Notes: a model not told the origin generated them from the letters alone. Positions 42,607 through 52,131 are shown, counted from the stretch's first letter. The stretch: 64,000 nt of DNA from Alkaliphilus serpentinus (GCF_009017255.1 NZ_WBZB01000022.1:1-64000); one strand, 5' to 3'. Numbers and translations: made by a program.

Positions 42607-44421
42607 ATGAAGGGAACGGTAGTTTCAACTTGGCTAAAAAGCCTTAGAGGGATTTATGGTGATGAGGTAATAAATAATGCAATTAAATCAGTTGCATGGA
42701 ATCAGGATAGAATCATTAGCCCTTTAGAGGATATAGTGGATTCGGAAATATTTAGGATCTTTGATTATATTTCCAAGGAGGTTAAAGAACCAGTTGCTAA
42801 TATATGGCGGAAGGTTGGTAGGGAAAATATTTATACCTTTCAAAAATGGTTTCCTTCATATTTTAAAAGATATAGCCTTAAGGGTTTTCTGATTATGATG
42901 GATGATGTACATACTCAGTTAACTAAAATAGTCAAAGGCGCCAATCCTCCAAGAATGTATCCTAAGGAAATAAACGAAAAAGAAATAGAAATTACCTATA
43001 TATCGAAAAGAGGCTTATTCGATTATTTCATAGGACTTCTAGAGGGCAGCTCAAAGTATTTTCAAGAAAAGCTTGAGTTAGAAATCCTTGAAAAGGGTAA
43101 AACTCATGATGATAAACACATGATGAGGGTGAGAATAAAGCTGGAAAAAACCCCCGATAGAACCATATCGTCACCGGTAAGCAAACTGTTAGGCTTAGGT
43201 TTTATTAAGAGTTTGCCCTTTAAGATCAGTCTTTCACCTGGAATCCTAGTATTTATTATAGCTTATTATATTAATGGTACAGAAAATATTTTGGATAGTT
43301 TGCTGATATCAATTGTCTCAATTATTTCAACCTTTACAGTTTCCTTCCTTACCCTTAAACCCTTTAAACTAATTAAGGAGGAAGTGGCTAAGCTTCAGGA
43401 ATATGATTTCGCAAGCAAAACATCCATAAAAAGCCATGATATTTCCCAAGAAATAATTGAAACCCTAAATACCTCTAAAGATGTGGTTAAAAAGGATTTC
43501 CTCTTTTTAAAGGGTGGTACTGATGATATGAATAACTATGTTAAGGAATTTTCTGATATAGCCTCCCACATGAAGGATCTATCGGATTCTATATCATCTG
43601 TTGTACAGGAGGTTGCCTTAAGTGCAACCAATCAAGCAGAGGAAACCGAAAACGCCGTTGTCATATTAGATGAATACATAACTACTTTAAATAAAATTGT
43701 TAAAGAAGAAACTGAGGGTAAGGATCTTTTAGAGGATTCTGTCAGCAGCTTGAAGGGTTCCTATAATTCTATAAAAAATGTAAATCATATGATTAATAAT
43801 GTTAAAAATAATTTTTCCAGTGTGAATCAACAGGGAAAGGACCTTGCAACCCAAGCCTCTAAAATCATGGAAATAAGTGCTACTGTTGAAGCAATTGCTG
43901 ATCAAACCAACCTTCTGGCCCTAAATGCTGCCATTGAAGCTGCTAGAGCAGGTGAAGCGGGTAAGGGCTTTACAGTTGTTGCAGATGAAATAAGAAAACT
44001 AGCAGAAAATTCTAAGGAGTCAGTTCACCATATAAATGATAATTTGATTTTCTTTATTAATCAAATTGAAAAGTTTGTAAGGGACATTCAAGAACAGTAT
44101 CACCAGCTTGAATCCAGTAATGAAACCCTTGATAAAGTCACCATTGACAATGAAAACTCTACCCAACAGATTATAAATGTTGCCAACGTCATCGTAAAGC
44201 TCATCAATGAATTATCAGCTGAAACTGCAAGGCTAACAGGAGTGGTTGAAAATATTCACTCATTAGCAGCCATTGCCGAGGAAAACTCCGCTTCATCAGA
44301 GGAAATGAGTGCAAGTGTTACTCAATACTCAGATAAGGTAAAGGATTTATCACAGCAGATTTCTCAGCTAGAATCCCTTATTAATAGCTTTAGAAACGAG
44401 TTAAAAAAGTATAAAATATAA
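42607..44421 (+). CDS. H-NOX (heme NO/O2 sensor) methyl-accepting chemotaxis protein
   Basis: The 604-residue protein fuses an H-NOX domain (1 to about 180) with two membrane segments (about 205-250) and a chemoreceptor signalling domain (about 310-590; [25 protein letters not shown] hairpin). The heme site is complete: proximal His102 ([11 protein letters not shown]), Pro115, and the YxSxR motif (YISKR, 131-135). By comparison with the Thermoanaerobacter H-NOX Tar4, the distal residues Trp9, Asn74 and Tyr140 that allow O2 binding are also present. The likely role is taxis away from O2 or NO. GGAAGGAGCTGTGCT precedes the ATG. No che genes are adjacent. Confidence 0.93.
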   Translation: MKGTVVSTWLKSLRGIYGDEVINNAIKSVAWNQDRIISPLEDIVDSEIFRIFDYISKEVKEPVANIWRKVGRENIYTFQKWFPSYFKRYSLKGFLIMMDDVHTQLTKIVKGANPPRMYPKEINEKEIEITYISKRGLFDYFIGLLEGSSKYFQEKLELEILEKGKTHDDKHMMRVRIKLEKTPDRTISSPVSKLLGLGFIKSLPFKISLSPGILVFIIAYYINGTENILDSLLISIVSIISTFTVSFLTLKPFKLIKEEVAKLQEYDFASKTSIKSHDISQEIIETLNTSKDVVKKDFLFLKGGTDDMNNYVKEFSDIASHMKDLSDSISSVVQEVALSATNQAEETENAVVILDEYITTLNKIVKEETEGKDLLEDSVSSLKGSYNSIKNVNHMINNVKNNFSSVNQQGKDLATQASKIMEISATVEAIADQTNLLALNAAIEAARAGEAGKGFTVVADEIRKLAENSKESVHHINDNLIFFINQIEKFVRDIQEQYHQLESSNETLDKVTIDNENSTQQIINVANVIVKLINELSAETARLTGVVENIHSLAAIAEENSASSEEMSASVTQYSDKVKDLSQQISQLESLINSFRNELKKYKI

Positions 44422-44432
44422 AAGGTATATAA

Positions 44433-44468
44433 AAAGAATCAGAGATTACCCCTCTGATTCTTTTCTAA
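44433..44468 (+). terminator. Terminator of the chemoreceptor gene
   Basis: AAAAAGAATCAGAG pairs with CTCTGATTCTTTT around a short loop, just after the stop codon. Confidence 0.8.
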
Positions 44469-44481
44469 TTAAAAAATTTTT

Positions 44482-44715
44482 CTACTCTGCTAAAAGACCT
44501 TCTATTTTACCCTTATCGAAGCCCACAACTGCTTCTCCGTCGATTTCTATCACAGGAACTGCCATAATTCCTTTTTTCATGAGTTCTTTTCTAGCAACTG
44601 CATCCTCTTGTACATTTTTTTCTGTGTACTCAACACCCTTTTCCGAAAGATACTCTTTCGCTGTATGGCAGTGGGGTCATGTATTGCTGGTGTAAATGAT
44701 TACTTCCTTTGCCAT
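44482..44715 (-). CDS. Predicted selenoprotein: glutaredoxin-like, U-P-H-C active site
   Basis: The frame from 44715 is broken by TGA at 44677-44679 (residue 13) and runs on to TAG at 44482. The protein reads [26 protein letters not shown] and then [20 protein letters not shown], the glutaredoxin/NrdH fold: UxxC active site, cis-Pro VPV and GF-D-K motifs. Selenocysteine at the first position of the CxxC is known in other glutaredoxin-like selenoproteins. A SECIS-like stem follows: CGAAAG-AGUAU-CUUUCG, loop 23-27 nt after the UGA with G second. AAGGAGGAGTGAATC precedes the ATG. Length (77 residues) is normal. The gene is shorter than most callers accept because of the TGA. Confidence 0.9.
44647..44663 (-). 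promoter_or_regulatory. Candidate bacterial SECIS element (glutaredoxin-like selenoprotein)
   Basis: Six pairs CGAAAG/CUUUCG close the five-base loop AGUAU, whose second base is G; the loop is 23-27 nt after the UGA, within the 16-37 nt window. Confidence 0.75.
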
Positions 44716-44812
44716 GATTCACTCCTCCTTTATAAGATGTAATAGTTAAGTATTATAGACATTTTGTCTTCTTACACAATTTTAACATATAATCTCTCAA
44801 AACCCAAATTTT

Positions 44813-45355
44813 TCAGCGGGATTGTCTTATAATTTCTTTCACAACAGCTTCAAGATCAACTTCCCTATTCATATTTCGATCTTTAAGTTGGGATTCGTTA
44901 ATGGTAGCCCTTGGGTCATAGGCTCCTATTTTTGCAGTATAACAATTGGCCTTTATACCAGCTGTTATATCTGTATCTCTATCCCCCACCATCCAGCTAC
45001 AACCCAAATCTATATGATATTTTTCCGCCAATTTAAATAGCATACCAGCCTCCGGCTTTCTATATTTACTGGGCCTTTTAAAGTCAGGGCAATACTCAAT
45101 ATCCTTTATGACACAATAACCTTCTAGAAGTTCCCTTAAACGAAGATGTATATCATAGAGCATCTGGTGGGTGAGATGACCTAATTCAATCCCCCCCTGA
45201 TTGGTAACCACAAATATATCGAAGCCCGCTTCATTGGCTAAGACCAAAGCTTCCCTCACTCCATCATACAAATTTAAATCTTGGGGTTTATTTACATGCT
45301 TTTTGTTATCATTTAGAACGCCATCTCTGTCAAAAAATATTCCCTTATTCATCAT
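44813..45355 (-). CDS. HAD-IIIA family hydrolase (GmhB/HisB-N-like phosphatase)
   Basis: The 180-residue protein has the motifs FFDRDGVLNDN (nucleophile Asp near 9-11), FVVTNQGGIELG (motif II), YCPDFKRPSKYRKPEAGM (about 87-104; the GmhB-like zinc loop is reduced, with one clear cysteine) and MVGDRDTDITAGIKAN (motif III). GmhB dephosphorylates heptose 1,7-bisphosphate and HisB-N histidinol phosphate; this protein may act on another small phosphate. It lies 1 bp after the 80-aa gene and forms an operon with it. The start is one of two adjacent ATGs. Confidence 0.82.
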   Translation of the reverse strand: MMNKGIFFDRDGVLNDNKKHVNKPQDLNLYDGVREALVLANEAGFDIFVVTNQGGIELGHLTHQMLYDIHLRLRELLEGYCVIKDIEYCPDFKRPSKYRKPEAGMLFKLAEKYHIDLGCSWMVGDRDTDITAGIKANCYTAKIGAYDPRATINESQLKDRNMNREVDLEAVVKEIIRQSR

Positions 45356-45356
45356 T

Positions 45357-45599
45357 TTATTCTCCCTGAGATCGAGATTGGGGTTGGTTCTGAATAAAAT
45401 ATTTTTTAATTCCTTGTCGAATTTCTCTCCTAGTAAAGAGTGGATCTCCTTGTTCCTTCACATTTTGGTATTGAATGAGCTCAATAATTGCATCAATATT
45501 AAATTTGTTTATTTCATCAACGCTATTAAAAAAGCCCCTCTCTTCATCTAGTTTTTGAATAAAGTCTACTATTTCAAGTTTGATGTTTGCAGATACCAT
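45357..45599 (-). CDS. Hypothetical protein, 80 aa
   Basis: I do not recognise this small soluble protein. It is helical and charged (VDFIQKLDEERGFFNSVDEINKF, IELIQYQNVKEQGDPLF), with a basic TRREIRQGIKKYF end. The ATG at 45599 follows AGAAAGGAATGTACTTATT. It lies directly upstream of the HAD gene (1 bp gap), so the two are co-transcribed. It may be a partner or regulator of the hydrolase, but nothing in the sequence shows this. Confidence 0.5.
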   Translation of the reverse strand: MVSANIKLEIVDFIQKLDEERGFFNSVDEINKFNIDAIIELIQYQNVKEQGDPLFTRREIRQGIKKYFIQNQPQSRSQGE

Positions 45600-45630
45600 A
45601 ATAAGTACATTCCTTTCTGGTAAAATCAGA

Positions 45631-45661
45631 ATTAAAAATGAAAAGTTAAAAATGAAAAGTT
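45631..45661. repeat. Heptamer array (AAAAATG/AAAAGTT)
   Basis: Units alternate AAAAATG, AAAAGTT, AAAAATG, AAAAGTT. Confidence 0.85.
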
Positions 45662-45766
45662 ATGGTCAAAATAACGTTTTATAAATATCATTATTTAAAT
45701 AATCTGCTTACAAATAGTTATATAGCTATTATGTAAATAAATACCATGCATAAGAGTATCAACTAG

Positions 45767-45795
45767 TTTTTCATTTTTCATTTGGCACTTTTCAC
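45767..45795. repeat. Heptamer array (TTTTTCA)
   Basis: Units TTTTTCA, TTTTTCA, TTTGGCA, CTTTTCA: 7-bp period, with the third unit diverged. Confidence 0.7.
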
Positions 45796-45913
45796 TATTG
45801 ATCACTGTACTTATTTTACATCAAGAGGACAAAATATATTCCTTGTTGATTATATTATATTTCCCTATTGAAGGTTTCCTGTATTCATGATAATTTAAGA
45901 CAACAATCTATCA

Positions 45914-46174
45914 TTATTTCATGAATTTGATAATATTCTTTATGATGTCCTCTATCTCTTCATTGGTCACATGATCCTTCATAAGGCATTCCTTAGAATT
46001 CTCTTCAATTATTAACAATCCTACCTTTTCAATTGATGCCTTTATGGCGGTTATTTGAACTAGGACCTCATGACAGCCCTTATCCTCCTCAATCATTTTT
46101 TCTATTCCGTTAATATGACCCTTGATGGTTTTTAGCCGGTTTATGATATCCTTTTTTACATCCATTGCTTCCAT
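45914..46174 (-). CDS. CsoR/RcnR/CstR family regulator with Cys-Asn-Cys sensor positions
   Basis: The 86-residue all-helical protein is a CsoR-type repressor (VKKDIINRLKTIKGHINGIEKMIEEDKGCHEVLVQITAI). The three sensor positions of copper-type CsoR are Cys, His, Cys; here Cys34 and Cys63 are kept but the His position 25 residues after the first Cys is Asn59. Copper binding therefore looks unlikely, and the pair of cysteines fits CstR-like persulfide or thiol sensing. The ATG at 46172-46174 has AAGTGAGTTA upstream. It lies upstream of no clear target; nearby genes are not obviously sulfur-related. Function inferred. Confidence 0.82.
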   Translation of the reverse strand: MEAMDVKKDIINRLKTIKGHINGIEKMIEEDKGCHEVLVQITAIKASIEKVGLLIIEENSKECLMKDHVTNEEIEDIIKNIIKFMK

Positions 46175-46265
46175 TAACTCACTTCCCTTCCACATTATAA
46201 ACTAATAATATTTTCTCATAAGTCATAAAAAATATAAAGGTTAAAATTAACTATTTTTACCCAAC

Positions 46266-46300
46266 AGAAAACCATAGACCCTAGAATCTATGGTTTTAGT
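46266..46300 (-). terminator. Terminator of the flotillin gene
   Basis: AAAACCATAGA pairs with TCTATGGTTTT around a seven- to eight-base loop, right after the stop at 46304 on the minus strand. Confidence 0.75.
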
Positions 46301-46303
46301 TTT

Positions 46304-47716
46304 CTATTCTTCTTTTGGAATGTCTTCATTCTTTTTATTAAAGTTCTTTATAACCTCATTTAAATCAATTCCTGTTAGAGCATTTACTGTTTCAGGAAGC
46401 TGGGCCATAATATCTGTAACATAGCCCGTTACTTTACTTGCTCCCTTTCCGCCTTCCTTCCCACTGCCACTATCAACAATAACAATTTTTTCTGTTTTCG
46501 CCAAAGGCTCTGCTATTGATTTTGCAATCTCCGGTAGCTTTTCAATAATCATCTGAGTAACAGCTGCTTCGTTATAGAGCTTAAAGGCCTCTGCCTTTTT
46601 AGCCATGGCTTCTGCTTCTGCATTACCCTTTTCCCTGATGATTTCCGCCTCAGCCTTACCCTCTTCTCTAATGGCCTTAGCCTTTGCAAGACCCTGTAGC
46701 TCTATAGCCCTTGCCATTGCCTCTGCCTCTTGAATTTCTTTAAACTTACTGGCCTCTGCTTCCTTTTCATGCTTGTATTTCTGAGCATCGGCGTCCTTTC
46801 TAATGGATGCCTCCAGCTCCTTTTCCCTTTTAATAGCTTCCTTTTCTGCTAATTCAATTTGTCTTTCCCTACGTAGCAGCTCAACCGCCATTTCAGTTTC
46901 TGTTACTTCCTTCTTCACCTTGTTTTGTTCTATTTCATAAGCAAGGTCTGCCTTAGCCTTTTCAGTTTCCTGATCCTTCCTATAGGACTGAACCTTTAGT
47001 TCTTTATCCTTCTCTGCCTCTGCTATTTGAGTTTCTGCATTTAATCTTGCCTGCTCACCAATCCTATGGGCCTCTGCAGTCTTAATCTTAGCATCCCGCT
47101 TAGATTCAGCCTCAGCTATTTCAGCATCCTTTTTTACCTCGGCGATTCTTTTCTTCCCAAGGGCTTCAAGATATCCGTTATCATCCTTGATATCCCTGAT
47201 GGTAAAGGCCTTTATTTCTAGGCCCATATCTGCTAAGTCAGATGCAGCAACACTTTGTACCTGTGAAGCAAATTTTTCTCGATCCTTATAGATGTCTTCA
47301 ACTGTCATTTTAGAAATAATCTCACGAAGTTTCCCTTCCAGTACATGCTTTGCAGTATCGCGAATGACTTCTATTGTACCATCTTCATTACCCGTATTAA
47401 ACTGTTCTATAGCTGATAATATACTTTCTGCGTCGGATTTTACCTTAATAACCGCAACTCCATCGGCCTTAATTTCAACACCCTGCTCCGTTAAGGCACC
47501 ATCGGTTCGCACCTCTAGCTTAATATTTTCTAGTGAAATCCTGTCGGTTCTTTCTAATAGAGGAATAACAATGCCACCCCCACCAGCAATTACCCTCTTT
47601 TTAAGACCCGTTACAACAATAGCCTTATCCTGTGGCGCCTTTTTCCATGTTAATAGCAATCCGAAGGCCAACAGAACTACAACTCCAACAATGATAAATG
47701 GTATAAAATTTGTCAC
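46304..47716 (-). CDS. Flotillin-like SPFH-domain protein (YuaG/FloT type)
   Basis: The 470-residue protein has one N-terminal membrane hairpin (FIPFIIVGVVVLLAFGLLL), an SPFH/band 7 domain (about 30-220; AIVVTGLKKRVIAGGGGIVIPLL, LREIISKMTVEDIYKDREKFA), a long alanine/glutamate-rich coiled coil (about 220-390) and a glycine-rich tail. Flotillins organise membrane microdomains and partner with NfeD-type proteins, which is the next gene upstream. The start is GTG at 47714-47716 after GGGAGGAGATTAA. Length and repeats of EAEA are typical. Confidence 0.9.
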   Translation of the reverse strand: MTNFIPFIIVGVVVLLAFGLLLTWKKAPQDKAIVVTGLKKRVIAGGGGIVIPLLERTDRISLENIKLEVRTDGALTEQGVEIKADGVAVIKVKSDAESILSAIEQFNTGNEDGTIEVIRDTAKHVLEGKLREIISKMTVEDIYKDREKFASQVQSVAASDLADMGLEIKAFTIRDIKDDNGYLEALGKKRIAEVKKDAEIAEAESKRDAKIKTAEAHRIGEQARLNAETQIAEAEKDKELKVQSYRKDQETEKAKADLAYEIEQNKVKKEVTETEMAVELLRRERQIELAEKEAIKREKELEASIRKDADAQKYKHEKEAEASKFKEIQEAEAMARAIELQGLAKAKAIREEGKAEAEIIREKGNAEAEAMAKKAEAFKLYNEAAVTQMIIEKLPEIAKSIAEPLAKTEKIVIVDSGSGKEGGKGASKVTGYVTDIMAQLPETVNALTGIDLNEVIKNFNKKNEDIPKEE

Positions 47717-47761
47717 TTAATCTCCTCCCAACATTTATATATGAATTTTAGTACTGCTAAG

Positions 47762-48346
47762 CTACTCCTTCTTCTTTTCTACATAAAAGATATGCCCTTC
47801 GATCTTCTTTATTACCACCAAATCTCCATCCTCTAAATCCGACATATAATCTATAGATTTAGCAGGGGCTGTATATCTATTATGTTGTACAACATATCTA
47901 ATTCTTCCCATTTCTCCCCCTCTAATTGGTAATATGATTTTAGCTTCATGGCCAATCAAGTCTTTATTGGAATGGGCTAGAGATTGCCGTTTGTGTAATG
48001 GAATTATGATGAATTTATACATTGCCCCTGCAACAATAAAGCCCAAAGCTGCCCCTAAAGTGCTTGCAGTAAAATCATTATACCCCCTACTAAGGGACAT
48101 AAGGCCAACACCACCAAATACAGTGATGAAGGTGGCTATAATTGCTGGTTTCAAAGGAGTCACCGTCCCTAAGGCCTTATCTGCACCCCCTATAGACACA
48201 TCAGAATCTATATCGATGTCAACATCTACATCTAGGTCTGTATCAATCCCTAACTCTGAATCTCCGCCAAATAATTGGCCTAAAACAAAGGAAACAACGG
48301 TAAATAATACTCCTGTTTTAAAGCAAATGTCAAATATCTCTTCCAA
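47762..48346 (-). CDS. NfeD-like membrane protein (YuaF type)
   Basis: The protein of about 194 residues has a first membrane helix, an acidic loop of alternating D and I/V (DTDLDVDVDIDIDSDV), two to three more helices (about 75-130), and a C-terminal OB-fold-like domain (GHEAKIILPIRGGEMGRIRY, DLEDGDLVVIKKIEG) typical of NfeD. Such proteins pair with flotillins, whose gene follows 45 bp on. The TTG at 48344-48346 has GGGGGG seven bases upstream; an ATG two codons earlier and one at 48391 are alternatives. The acidic loop is unusual and could bind cations. Confidence 0.82.
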   Translation of the reverse strand: MEEIFDICFKTGVLFTVVSFVLGQLFGGDSELGIDTDLDVDVDIDIDSDVSIGGADKALGTVTPLKPAIIATFITVFGGVGLMSLSRGYNDFTASTLGAALGFIVAGAMYKFIIIPLHKRQSLAHSNKDLIGHEAKIILPIRGGEMGRIRYVVQHNRYTAPAKSIDYMSDLEDGDLVVIKKIEGHIFYVEKKKE

Positions 48347-48444
48347 TAACATTCCCCCCATCAAAATAGTACAAATACCATAATTCTCCATAAAGTAGTA
48401 TTTTCCTGCAATATTTCCTAAATATTATATATGTTTTCAGAAAG

Positions 48445-48473
48445 GGTAGCTTAATTTTTTAAAGCTACCCATA
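48445..48473 (-). terminator. Terminator of the ABC exporter operon
   Basis: GGGTAGCTT pairs with AAGCTACCC around a nine-base loop beyond the stop of the minus-strand gene at 48483. Confidence 0.7.
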
Positions 48474-48482
48474 AATAGTCCT

Positions 48483-50279
48483 TTAAATATAGTATTGAGA
48501 CTGAGTGTTATACATTTGAGCGTAGGTAAGGTGGGGAAACTTCATTAATTCACTATGATTACCATATTGAATAATTCTACCCTTTTCAAAAACGGCTATT
48601 TTATCGCAGAATCTACAGCTGGATAATCTATGGGATATATAAATTGCTGTTTTGTTTCCAACTAAATCATTAAATTTGTTATAGATTTCAAACTCAGCAA
48701 TTGGGTCTAGGGCTGCTGTTGGTTCATCAAGGACTACAATTGGAGAATTTTTAAATAGAGCCCTTCCTATAGCCAGCTTTTGAGATTGCCCTCCTGAAAA
48801 CTCTATTCCTGTTTTATCGAATTGCTTATAGATGGGAGTATGAATTCCTCTTTCGAGCTTCGCTAGATCCTTCTCAAGCCCAGCCTCCTTAAGAATCTTC
48901 AGTATTTCATCATCACTGACAGCGTCGGCATTTTCAAGGGCTATATTCTCCTTTATGGTAAAGGCCAAAAGCTTGTAATCCTGGAATACAACAGAAAGTA
49001 TTTTCATGTATTCATCATATTTGTATTCATTTATATTTATTCCATTTATTAGTATTTCTCCTTCAGTAGGCTCATACAATCGGGTTAAAAGCTTAATAAA
49101 GGTGGTTTTACCTGCTCCATTTAAACCCACCACCGATAGCTTTTCACCTTGGTTAATAACGATGGAAACATCCTTTAGGGCATATTCTTCCTTTCTGGGA
49201 TACTTAAAGGAAACCCCCTTAAATTCGATTACGTACCTTTCTGATAATTCAATTGCCCTTGTACCCGCCTTGCTTTTATTTTCTATTTGTTCGAACTGCA
49301 TAAAGAGCTCAAGATATCTACATAGCTGATTTACTTCTATAAAGGTATTAACAAAGGTTGAAATAGATGTACAAAAGCTGTTGGTGGCACTGGCATACAT
49401 TGTAAAGCTACCAATTTCCATAGTACCTTTAAAAACCCTGTAGGTTAAGTATCCGTAGACAATAATGAGCTGAAACTGTAGGTTGATGGCACTTAAGCCA
49501 TTGAGTTTTCCCTCTGTTCTAAAATGCTGTGTATTAACCCTTACAACCTGACTTGTGAAATTTTGCACCTTTGAGGTGATTACTGGAGCAATATTATACA
49601 GCCTTATATCTTTACCCAATGAAAAATCTGAGGTTAAGGTTCCAAAGTATCCAAAGGCTCTATTACCAGGAATATTTTTTTGACCTGCTTCATATCTTAG
49701 CTTCTGCACCTTCATAAAGATCTTTGAGTTTAAAGCAACAATGGCTAGGACAACAAAAATCAATATACCGTTTAAGGTTAAGATTAAGGCAGTTAATCCT
49801 ATAATGCTAATGGTACTGGATACCATAACGGCTAAGTTTTCCACCAGTCGCCAGATGGCACCCTCATTGTATATTGCGAATAATGCCCGTTCTCTAAGGT
49901 TTAAAATTTCGGGATCTTCGATGTTTTGAAAATCCATATCGGCAATTTTTTCGCTGATAACGAGGTCTAATCCATAAATCAGTTCCTCATTCACTACCTG
50001 AACCCTCATCTCAAACCATTTATTGATAATGTTGAAAATAAAGTTTCCTAATATAATTAAAGCAATCAATTGCACAAAAACCTCTGTTCGCTGCTGGCCC
50101 ATAAGCTCATCGATTATAAACTTCGGCAATATGATGTTTATAAAGGGTGCTGCAGATTTAAACAATGATGAAAACAGCAGTGTGGGTATATAAATCTTCG
50201 AAACCCTATTGGTTAACCCTAAAAAATACAGCATTACCTGGAAGGTATCCTTTAAGCCCTTCCAATCCTTTTTATTCAT
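48483..50279 (-). CDS. ABC exporter, fused membrane and ATPase domains (subunit 2)
   Basis: The 598-residue half-transporter has six membrane helices (about 15-320) and an ATPase domain with Walker A GLNGAGKTTFIKL (about 385), signature SGGQSQKLAIGRAL, Walker B PIVVLDEPTAALDP and H-loop YISHRLSS. It follows the 606-aa exporter by 31 bp and both are likely subunits of one heterodimer. The ATPase glutamate after the Walker B Asp is kept. Substrate unknown; lipids, peptides or drugs are possible. GAGGGGAATGATTAT precedes the ATG. Confidence 0.88.
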   Translation of the reverse strand: MNKKDWKGLKDTFQVMLYFLGLTNRVSKIYIPTLLFSSLFKSAAPFINIILPKFIIDELMGQQRTEVFVQLIALIILGNFIFNIINKWFEMRVQVVNEELIYGLDLVISEKIADMDFQNIEDPEILNLRERALFAIYNEGAIWRLVENLAVMVSSTISIIGLTALILTLNGILIFVVLAIVALNSKIFMKVQKLRYEAGQKNIPGNRAFGYFGTLTSDFSLGKDIRLYNIAPVITSKVQNFTSQVVRVNTQHFRTEGKLNGLSAINLQFQLIIVYGYLTYRVFKGTMEIGSFTMYASATNSFCTSISTFVNTFIEVNQLCRYLELFMQFEQIENKSKAGTRAIELSERYVIEFKGVSFKYPRKEEYALKDVSIVINQGEKLSVVGLNGAGKTTFIKLLTRLYEPTEGEILINGININEYKYDEYMKILSVVFQDYKLLAFTIKENIALENADAVSDDEILKILKEAGLEKDLAKLERGIHTPIYKQFDKTGIEFSGGQSQKLAIGRALFKNSPIVVLDEPTAALDPIAEFEIYNKFNDLVGNKTAIYISHRLSSCRFCDKIAVFEKGRIIQYGNHSELMKFPHLTYAQMYNTQSQYYI

Positions 50280-50310
50280 ATAATCATTCCCCTCTGAAAA
50301 ATGCTTTCCC

Positions 50311-52131
50311 CTATGCCCCCTTGGATATTAACTGATCCTCTTTATAATATTGGGCTTGTATATTAAACATCTCTGCATATTTTTCCTTTAGGTCCATAAG
50401 CTCCGTATGGGTTCCATATTCCTTTATCTCGCCATCTTCGAAGAAGGCAATAACATCACAGAATCGGGTGCTTGATAATCTATGGGATATGTACACAGAG
50501 GTCCTATTCTCGATCATATCATCAAAGCCCTTATAAATATCATGCTCTGCAATTGGGTCTAGTGCTGCAGTAGGCTCATCTAAAATTACAATTTCTCCAT
50601 CCTTATATAAGGCCCTTGCCAATGACAGCTTTTGATTCTCCCCACCGGAAAACTCTACCCCATACTCATCAAGAACCTTTAATACATTGGTTTTAATCCC
50701 ATTCTTTAAGGAATCAATTTTCTCCTTTATCCCTGCTTTTCTAATGGAGTCCTCTAGCCTATCCATATTGATATCTTCGCTATAGGCAATATTTTCAGCA
50801 ACATTAAAGGCAAACATTTTAATCTCTTGGAAAACTACCGAGAAAATTTTGAAATACTCCTTTTGGTCAAAATCCTTAACATTGATGCCATTCAGTAGAA
50901 TTTCTCCCTCTGTCGGTGAGTATAATCTTGTTATAAGCTTTACTAGGGTGGTTTTACCAGCACCATTGATACCAACGATGGCCAGCTTATGGCCTGCCTT
51001 AATTTTTAAGTTCAGATTTCTAAATATATACCTTTCAGTATTAGGATATTTAAAGGACACATTCTTAAATTCGATCTCATAGGGTTTTTCCTTAGGAATA
51101 GCCGTAATATTCTTACTGCCCTCTTCATCCTCTATATCCAAGAAATTTCTTAGATCATTGATATACATGCAATTAATTTTGATAAAGGCGATATCCTTCA
51201 TAAGGGTATCCATCCATCCAGCAAAGCTACCAATGGAGGCTGCATACATGGTAAAGTTTCCGAGGGTCAAGCCTTTAAAAATCACACTATAGACAAGGTA
51301 TGTATATACAACACCCTCCCTTAATAAAAGTAAGGCAGAGTCTACAAGGGAGGTTTTGAAGTATCTTCCCTGCACATCCTTGGCAATATCTACCCTTTTA
51401 CCATCAAAGGTTCTTTTCTTACGTGATAAAAGGGATTTTAAGCTATAGATTCTTATATCCTTTCCAAATTGAAAATCTGACATTGTCATGTTAACATATC
51501 TAGATTTTCTCTCGTAATCTGAAAGTTCATCTTTTTTGCTTCTTTCATAACCCTTAGCCCTTAAGGTAAGGTAATAGGTAATACACACGTTAATAATTAG
51601 GAAGACCAAAATTATTGGGTTTAATAGCATAATGATGGTTACATAGCCAAAGAAGCCTATTAAGCTTCCCAATATGGTAAAGACCTTTTGCAAAACTCCA
51701 CCTACACCTTCCCAAGGATTTCTCACGGTCCTCCAAGCCAAGTGAATATCATTTAGTATTTTAGGATCTTCAGTATGTCTATAATCCATCTCCATAGCTT
51801 TATCATTGATGATGTCGATAAAATTGAAACGAATATTAGACATTTTCATTCTAAAGGCCCCTATAGAATAGGCAATACTATAGTTGGTAATAGCAGATAT
51901 CACCAAGGCTGATGCTAGGATTCCCAGCATTACCTCCACTCTCTTTAAACCCAATAGCTCATCTATTAACAGCTTAGGGGCAAATATCCATATAAATGGT
52001 GATATTGCCAAAAAGATTGAATGAAAGCCTACTGAAAGGAAAACCGATTTATCCCACTTCCAAATATAGCTAAATACAAACATTAAGTTGTTAAAGGTAG
52101 ATCTTTTCTTCTTATGATTTTCATGATTCAT
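50311..52131 (-). CDS. ABC exporter, fused membrane and ATPase domains (subunit 1)
   Basis: The 606-residue half-transporter has a cytoplasmic start (MNHENHKKKRSTF), six membrane helices and an ATPase domain: Walker A GINGAGKTTLVKL (about 393), signature SGGENQKLSLARAL, Walker B EIVILDEPTAALDP and YISHRLSS. It is about 30% like its neighbour by eye and leads the two-gene operon. The terminator at about 52250 separates it from the crp-type gene upstream. Substrate unknown. GAGAGGGGATAGAC precedes the ATG. Confidence 0.88.
   Translation of the reverse strand: MNHENHKKKRSTFNNLMFVFSYIWKWDKSVFLSVGFHSIFLAISPFIWIFAPKLLIDELLGLKRVEVMLGILASALVISAITNYSIAYSIGAFRMKMSNIRFNFIDIINDKAMEMDYRHTEDPKILNDIHLAWRTVRNPWEGVGGVLQKVFTILGSLIGFFGYVTIIMLLNPIILVFLIINVCITYYLTLRAKGYERSKKDELSDYERKSRYVNMTMSDFQFGKDIRIYSLKSLLSRKKRTFDGKRVDIAKDVQGRYFKTSLVDSALLLLREGVVYTYLVYSVIFKGLTLGNFTMYAASIGSFAGWMDTLMKDIAFIKINCMYINDLRNFLDIEDEEGSKNITAIPKEKPYEIEFKNVSFKYPNTERYIFRNLNLKIKAGHKLAIVGINGAGKTTLVKLITRLYSPTEGEILLNGINVKDFDQKEYFKIFSVVFQEIKMFAFNVAENIAYSEDINMDRLEDSIRKAGIKEKIDSLKNGIKTNVLKVLDEYGVEFSGGENQKLSLARALYKDGEIVILDEPTAALDPIAEHDIYKGFDDMIENRTSVYISHRLSSTRFCDVIAFFEDGEIKEYGTHTELMDLKEKYAEMFNIQAQYYKEDQLISKGA

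Larger units (their letters stand above)
45600..45913. other. Intergenic region with two heptamer arrays
   Basis: It holds AAAAATG/AAAAGTT units (45631-45661) and the complementary type TTTTTCA (45767-45795). Otherwise AT-rich without a coding frame. A promoter for the 80-aa gene must lie here. Confidence 0.5.
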
